Under the pieces are notes generated by a model. The model made no database searches. It saw only the letters and a list, made by a program, of their open reading frames with translations, and was not told the origin of the DNA. The translations under genes were made by a program, and so were the position numbers. DNA of 35,756 nt from assembly GCA_019455105.1 (NCBI GenBank), contig JACFMZ010000018.1, positions 1-35,756 of the forward strand, given 5' to 3'. This document shows positions 34,254-35,756 of the stretch, one piece after another; the stretch's first letter is position 1, and each line of letters opens with the position of its first letter. The stretch is from Bacteroidota bacterium (lineage in GTDB: Bacteria > Bacteroidota > Ignavibacteria > UBA10030 > UBA8401).

Positions 34254-34792
34254 GTTCTTGAAGAAAGTTTGCGAACCATCCGCAGCACCGATTCTTCCGT
34301 TGTGTAGTGTTGAATTTCGGAAAGAGAAACCCATGCAAGATTTTTTGATTCCGAAGAAATTTTTAGAGGCTGCCGTTCATCGGCTTCAAACAGAAAACGA
34401 ATATCATAATGAAAATGTGCCGGCTCGTTTGTTCGTTCGGGAATTTCATGAATATCAACATCAAAAATTTCATCGGTTACAGAAACAATTTGTTTCATTC
34501 CGGATTCTTCCAGCGCTTCACGCAGCGCCACCCGCAATATATCCGCATCTCCATCCGAATGACCGCCGGGCTGGAGCCATTTATTTAATTTTGCATGATG
34601 TGTCAGTAAGGTTTTTGTCCGCATTGCATTTACAATACATGACGAACCGGTAATATGGCCAATCTGCAGCGACCGTTCAAAGCAGGCGGGATGAGTTTCA
34701 ATAAATGAAATAATTTTTTCCGCCATGGATGTTTCATGAGCATCAAACGGCGAATAGGTTTTTAATTTACGAAGCAGTTCGTTTCTCTGCAT
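34247..34792 (-). CDS. NUDIX hydrolase
   Basis: Predicted pyrophosphohydrolase of nucleoside-diphosphate-linked compounds; substrate unknown. The 181-residue chain has an N-terminal helical extension, then WLQPGGHSDGDADILRVALREALEESG. This is the NUDIX box G-x5-E-x7-RE-U-x-EE-x-G-U, except that the first Glu is Ala with Asp next to it, as in the GGHxDGD subgroup of the family. The metal-binding REALEES core is intact. It ends in NLAWVSLSEIQHY. It sits 6 bases after the small exported protein gene and overlaps the DUF2156 gene by 7 bases. Confidence 0.92.
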   Translation of the reverse strand: MQRNELLRKLKTYSPFDAHETSMAEKIISFIETHPACFERSLQIGHITGSSCIVNAMRTKTLLTHHAKLNKWLQPGGHSDGDADILRVALREALEESGMKQIVSVTDEIFDVDIHEIPERTNEPAHFHYDIRFLFEADERQPLKISSESKNLAWVSLSEIQHYTTEESVLRMVRKLSSRTW

Positions 34793-34798
34793 CGTCGG

Positions 34799-35224
34799 TT
34801 AATTTTGATAGACAGAAAAAAGATTATACACGCTTATTGTTGCGCTGAAAGACTGCAAAGATCCGTTCACATGAAAATAATTTGAAAAATACGGAGACTG
34901 AACGTTGTATTTGCTGAATTGTTCAAACTGCTGGTTGTACGAATATGCCGCCGAAACCGTAAGGAAAGAAAATATCGGAAGTTTGACGAGTGCGTGAATG
35001 CCGAACGCCAGGGGGTTTTCAATCGTTCCTTTATTTACCGATGAAATAATCTGCGACGGCATTTGATATTGCTCGGGATAAAAAACATTTGTGGTGGCGG
35101 AATACTGAGAACTTCCCCACAGCCATGAAGGCGTAATGTGCAGCGAAACATTTTTTCCGTCGGGATTTTGACTGACCGCCGCGGAAACCAGCAGCAGCGC
35201 CAACCAGATAATTTTTGTTTTCAT
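34799..35224 (-). CDS. Small exported protein, possible outer-membrane beta protein
   Basis: I do not recognise the family. The 141-residue product has an N-terminal signal peptide (IIWLALLLVSAAVSQ, cleavage probable near residue 18). A Tyr/Ser/Asn-rich chain of alternating hydrophobic and polar residues follows, for example FLTVSAAYSYNQQFEQF and FSATISVYNLF, ending in an aromatic-rich strand (YNLFSVYQN). This suggests beta structure in the periplasm or outer membrane, but the chain is short for a full barrel. It lies between the D-2-hydroxyacid dehydrogenase (13 bases) and NUDIX (6 bases) genes. Confidence 0.7.
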   Translation of the reverse strand: MKTKIIWLALLLVSAAVSQNPDGKNVSLHITPSWLWGSSQYSATTNVFYPEQYQMPSQIISSVNKGTIENPLAFGIHALVKLPIFSFLTVSAAYSYNQQFEQFSKYNVQSPYFSNYFHVNGSLQSFSATISVYNLFSVYQN

Positions 35225-35237
35225 AATTTTCTCAACA

Positions 35238-35756
35238 TTATTTGTTCACAACATTTACGGGCGCGCCGTTTAAAAATGCTTTTAAATTTTCAATTGCCGC
35301 CGTAATTAACCGCTCGCGCGCGGCTAATGCCGCCCAGGCAATATGCGGCGTAATAACACAATTTTTTGCCGAAAGAAGAGGATTCGTAAGAGGCGGCGGT
35401 TCTTTTGAAAGAACATCAAGTCCGGCGCCGGCAATTTTTTCCTGATTGAGCGCATCTGCCAATGCCTGCTCATCAATAACGCCGCCGCGGCTGGTGTTGA
35501 TAAGAAAAGCAGATGGTTTCATCTGCGAAAGTGTCTTTTCGTTTACAAGATTTTTTGTTGCTTCGGTTAACGGGCAATGAATGGAAACAACATCGCTCTT
35601 TCGGAACACTTCTTCCTGAGATACAAAAGAAATTTTATTTTCAGAATACGACATCCACTGCTGATATTTTTCGGGCGTTCGCGTTGAAACCAAAACCTGC
35701 ATGCCGAACGCAAAAGCAATTTTTGCCGCCGCCTGTCCGATATTTCCAAAACCAAT
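35238..35756 (-). CDS. D-2-hydroxyacid dehydrogenase, glycerate-dehydrogenase-like (N-terminus cut)
   Basis: NAD-dependent D-2-hydroxyacid dehydrogenase. The N-terminus lies beyond the right edge, and the frame is open to the last base. Visible are the Rossmann loop GFGNIGQAAAKIAFAFGM, DVVSIHCPLTEATKNLVN, the signature INTSRGGVIDEQALADAL, AGAGLDVLSKEPPP and the catalytic-His region NCVITPHIAWAALAARERL. The PHIAWA form and compact C-terminus resemble glycerate/hydroxypyruvate reductases (HprA-like), but substrate cannot be assigned. About 172 residues are present, and roughly half the usual length is missing. Confidence 0.9.
   Translation of the reverse strand: MGFGNIGQAAAKIAFAFGMQVLVSTRTPEKYQQWMSYSENKISFVSQEEVFRKSDVVSIHCPLTEATKNLVNEKTLSQMKPSAFLINTSRGGVIDEQALADALNQEKIAGAGLDVLSKEPPPLTNPLLSAKNCVITPHIAWAALAARERLITAAIENLKAFLNGAPVNVVNK

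Noticed and set aside
34254-34334. Extended N-terminus of the DUF2156 gene
   Set aside because: It would overlap the NUDIX gene by 88 bases and reads like an out-of-frame translation of it. The ATG at 34253 leaves only a 7-base overlap.

Overview
The window is a chromosomal segment from a Gram-negative bacterium that makes meso-diaminopimelate peptidoglycan. The dcw order includes murF and the FtsI carries PASTA domains. One promoter fits the TTG-N19-TAnnTTTG pattern known from Bacteroidota, and several leaders lack a clear Shine-Dalgarno. Together these suggest the FCB group (Bacteroidota/Chlorobiota/Ignavibacteria-like), but this is an inference and no rRNA is present to settle it. Coding is dense. 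Every recognised gene lies on the minus strand except one ATP-grasp gene. I saw no tRNA, rRNA, CRISPR array or insertion sequence.

Region 1 (17.8 kb down to 1, read right to left) is an almost complete division and cell-wall (dcw) cluster: mraZ, rsmH, ftsL, ftsI with PASTA, murE, murF, mraY, murD, ftsW, murG, two non-canonical genes, murC, ftsQ, ftsA and ftsZ. FtsZ runs off the left edge. Gene boundaries are mostly start/stop overlaps or gaps of a few bases, which fits translational coupling. murB and ddl, which often sit near murC, are absent. The two extra genes, a membrane-anchored MORN-like repeat protein and a two-helix membrane protein with a PH-like tail, follow a roughly 180-base spacer after murG. 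Upstream of mraZ is a well-formed candidate control region: a promoter followed by three boxes at a 10-base period that match the known MraZ operator pattern.

Region 2 (17.9-24.7 kb) holds a YihX-like HAD phosphatase coupled to mfd (transcription-repair coupling factor), a divergent ATP-grasp ligase of unknown substrate, and a convergent long-chain acyl-CoA synthetase. A strong inverted repeat lies in the mfd/ATP-grasp intergenic space.

Region 3 (24.9-29.8 kb) holds an RluE-like pseudouridine synthase, a DUF2461 protein, and two adjacent paralogous proteins with a membrane anchor, a roughly 310-residue coiled coil and a PAS domain. One paralogue continues into a histidine-kinase core whose phospho-accepting His is replaced by Asn while its ATP-binding boxes look intact. 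The other stops right after the PAS domain. This pair is the best candidate in the window for an undescribed signalling or scaffolding system.

Region 4 (30.0-35.8 kb) is an envelope and housekeeping run: a MurG/MGDG-synthase-like glycosyltransferase, a small membrane protein, ApaG and a beta-lactamase-fold lipoprotein, preceded by a D-2-hydroxyacid dehydrogenase (cut by the right edge), a small exported protein, a NUDIX hydrolase and a DUF2156 protein.
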